From contig JAIOPP010000034.1 of the NCBI GenBank assembly GCA_021413845.1, positions 1-64,000 of the forward strand: 64,000 bases of DNA. Reading direction: 5' to 3'. Shown here piece by piece: positions 63,313 through 64,000 of this stretch. This stretch comes from Planctomycetia bacterium. Lineage in GTDB: Bacteria; Planctomycetota; Planctomycetia; Pirellulales; PNKZ01. The translations under genes were made by a program, and so were the position numbers. The stretch's first letter is position 1; each line of letters opens with the position of its first letter. A model generated the notes under the pieces. It was given only the letters and a program-made list of their open reading frames with translations. It did no database searches and was not told where the DNA came from.

Positions 63313-63346
63313 CGTTCTCTGCGATGTTGCAACTTCGCAGAGAACG
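63313..63346. repeat. 12-bp inverted repeat (hairpin)
   Basis: Arms CGTTCTCTGCGA (63313-63324) and TCGCAGAGAACG (63335-63346) pair perfectly around a ten-base loop. A related palindrome with TTCTCTGCG lies about 95 bases upstream. It is about 200 bases after the YceH gene and has no T tract, so it is more likely a repeat than a terminator. Confidence 0.65.
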
Positions 63347-63729
63347 TCGTGCAAGTTTCGATCCTCGGTTTAGTTCGTTTTGCGTTTCATCCACGAACGC
63401 AAGACGACCGAGGATCGCGATGCATGTGTGTTCGACGAAGCAAACCCTCACGCACCGCAGGCCGGAAGAAGACATCGAGCGATTGTTTTCTCGCCCGATC
63501 GACCATCGTCGCGAGGGACCGAGCTTAGCGCTCGATTCGTTCCAACCACGGCGGCGACAAGCGGCGCGGCCGAAGCTCGAAGTTTCCCATCGCGATTCGT
63601 CGTCGCCGGTCTCGCGTGAACGAAAACAAGCAACGCGTCGAAACCTACCGGAGGTCGGAGTCTCGTCTCCTCACGCAGCTCAACATCGCACGGCACGCGG
63701 CAAGATTCAACGCGAAGAAATGGGCCAAT

Positions 63730-63947
63730 GTAGCAGGCACGTTCCACGTGCCGTCCGCCACAGCTGATAAGGAACGATCGTTACCGTGTGGCCCCGGATA
63801 TGCATCCGGGGCTATTGAACGGAAGCTGTGTGTGAACGGAGCTGCGTGTGAAAGGAGGCTGCGTGTGAAAGGAGGCTGCGTGCGTCGCGATGTTGCACTT
63901 AGCTCGAACGACGCACGTGGCTACGGCACGTGGAACGTGCCTGCTAC
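63730..63947. repeat. MITE-like element: 25-bp inverted ends with inner hairpin and tandem repeat
   Basis: The 25-base ends at 63730-63754 and 63923-63947 are perfect inverted copies (beginning GTAGCAGGCACGTTCCACGT). Each end is itself partly palindromic (GCACGTTCCACGTGC). Inside lie a hairpin with arms GCCCCGGA / TCCGGGGC (63791-63812) and two exact copies of GTGTGAAAGGAGGCTGC (63846-63862 and 63863-63879) with a partial third before them. No coding capacity. It looks like a non-autonomous mobile repeat. Confidence 0.75.
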
Positions 63948-64000
63948 TTACGCCTTATCGTTCCACTTCGCGACCGTGGCTGTGCGGTAGGCTCGGTTTC

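Larger units (their letters stand above)
63117..64000. other. Repeat-rich region to the window end, no convincing gene
   Basis: No frame here has protein-like composition or a ribosome site; the longest frames run through the repeats. Contents: a palindrome CTCTGCGCAGAG near 63220; the inverted repeat at 63313-63346; a 25-bp inverted repeat pair at 63730-63754 and 63923-63947; a hairpin at 63791-63812; and a 17-bp tandem repeat at 63846-63879. Confidence 0.6.

Noticed and set aside
63616-63990. A 124-codon frame near the window end
   Set aside because: It runs through the inverted repeat, hairpin and tandem repeat and has no ribosome site or domain.

Overview
The window is about 64 kb of a GC-rich bacterial chromosome, most likely from a planctomycete of the Pirellulales type. 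The evidence is a DUF1549/DUF1553 cytochrome-type protein next to a DUF1501 protein, a second DUF1501 gene, a DUF1207 beta-barrel, a 16S rRNA gene that is closed by a hairpin terminator with no tRNA or 23S gene behind it, and a gene for methenyl-tetrahydromethanopterin cyclohydrolase (Mch). No tRNA, CRISPR array, prophage or insertion-sequence transposase was seen.

Layout. 1-430: 3' end of 16S rRNA and its terminator. 0.6-22.3 kb: ordinary planctomycete housekeeping and surface genes (PH-domain membrane protein, proline-rich secreted protein, PSCyt1/DUF1501 pair, aldo/keto reductase, GH63-type glucosidase, phospholipid-type methyltransferase, endonuclease IV, GNAT, STAS, metallophosphoesterase, two translationally coupled M16 peptidases, pseudopilin, YbaK, divergent NagB-like protein). 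22.4-29.3 kb: PIG-L deacetylase, then the pyruvate dehydrogenase genes in the order lpd, aceE, aceF. 29.4-34.0 kb, minus strand: DUF1207 protein, AroH-type chorismate mutase, FG-GAP protein and PQQ-type beta-propeller.

34.6-61.0 kb is the exceptional part: a run of same-strand genes that all look connected with acyl-chain chemistry. It opens with a single 15.3-kb gene for a 5,098-residue megasynthase read as FAAL, cyclopropane-synthase-like methyltransferase (CMAS), ACP, KS, AT, DH, structural KR, ER, KR, ACP, C, A (glycine-like code), PCP, thioester reductase, and then, in the same frame, a complete Mch domain. The predicted chemistry is activation of a fatty acid, possible methylene or methyl transfer, one fully reducing malonyl extension, amide formation with glycine and reductive release as an N-acyl glycinal or alcohol. 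Downstream lie an ATP-grasp ligase, an OleC-like AMP ligase and an OleD-like reductase, the last two start codons each overlapping the previous stop codon. A second block follows: FabF-like KS, stand-alone ACP, two CrtI-like FAD oxidoreductases, FabZ-like dehydratase, FabI-like enoyl reductase and a RhlB-like glycosyltransferase. It looks like a dedicated lipid or glycolipid pathway and has features in common with gene sets proposed for ladderane synthesis in anammox planctomycetes.

61.0-64.0 kb: MenC-type o-succinylbenzoate synthase (convergent), a YceH/DUF480 protein with a C-terminal coiled-coil extension, and about 0.9 kb rich in inverted and tandem repeats. Several small palindromic repeats of the REP or MITE kind sit between genes (6.56, 19.6, 21.25, 22.3, 29.35, 63.3 and 63.8 kb). 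All functional calls are from reading the sequence and recalled family motifs; no search was run.
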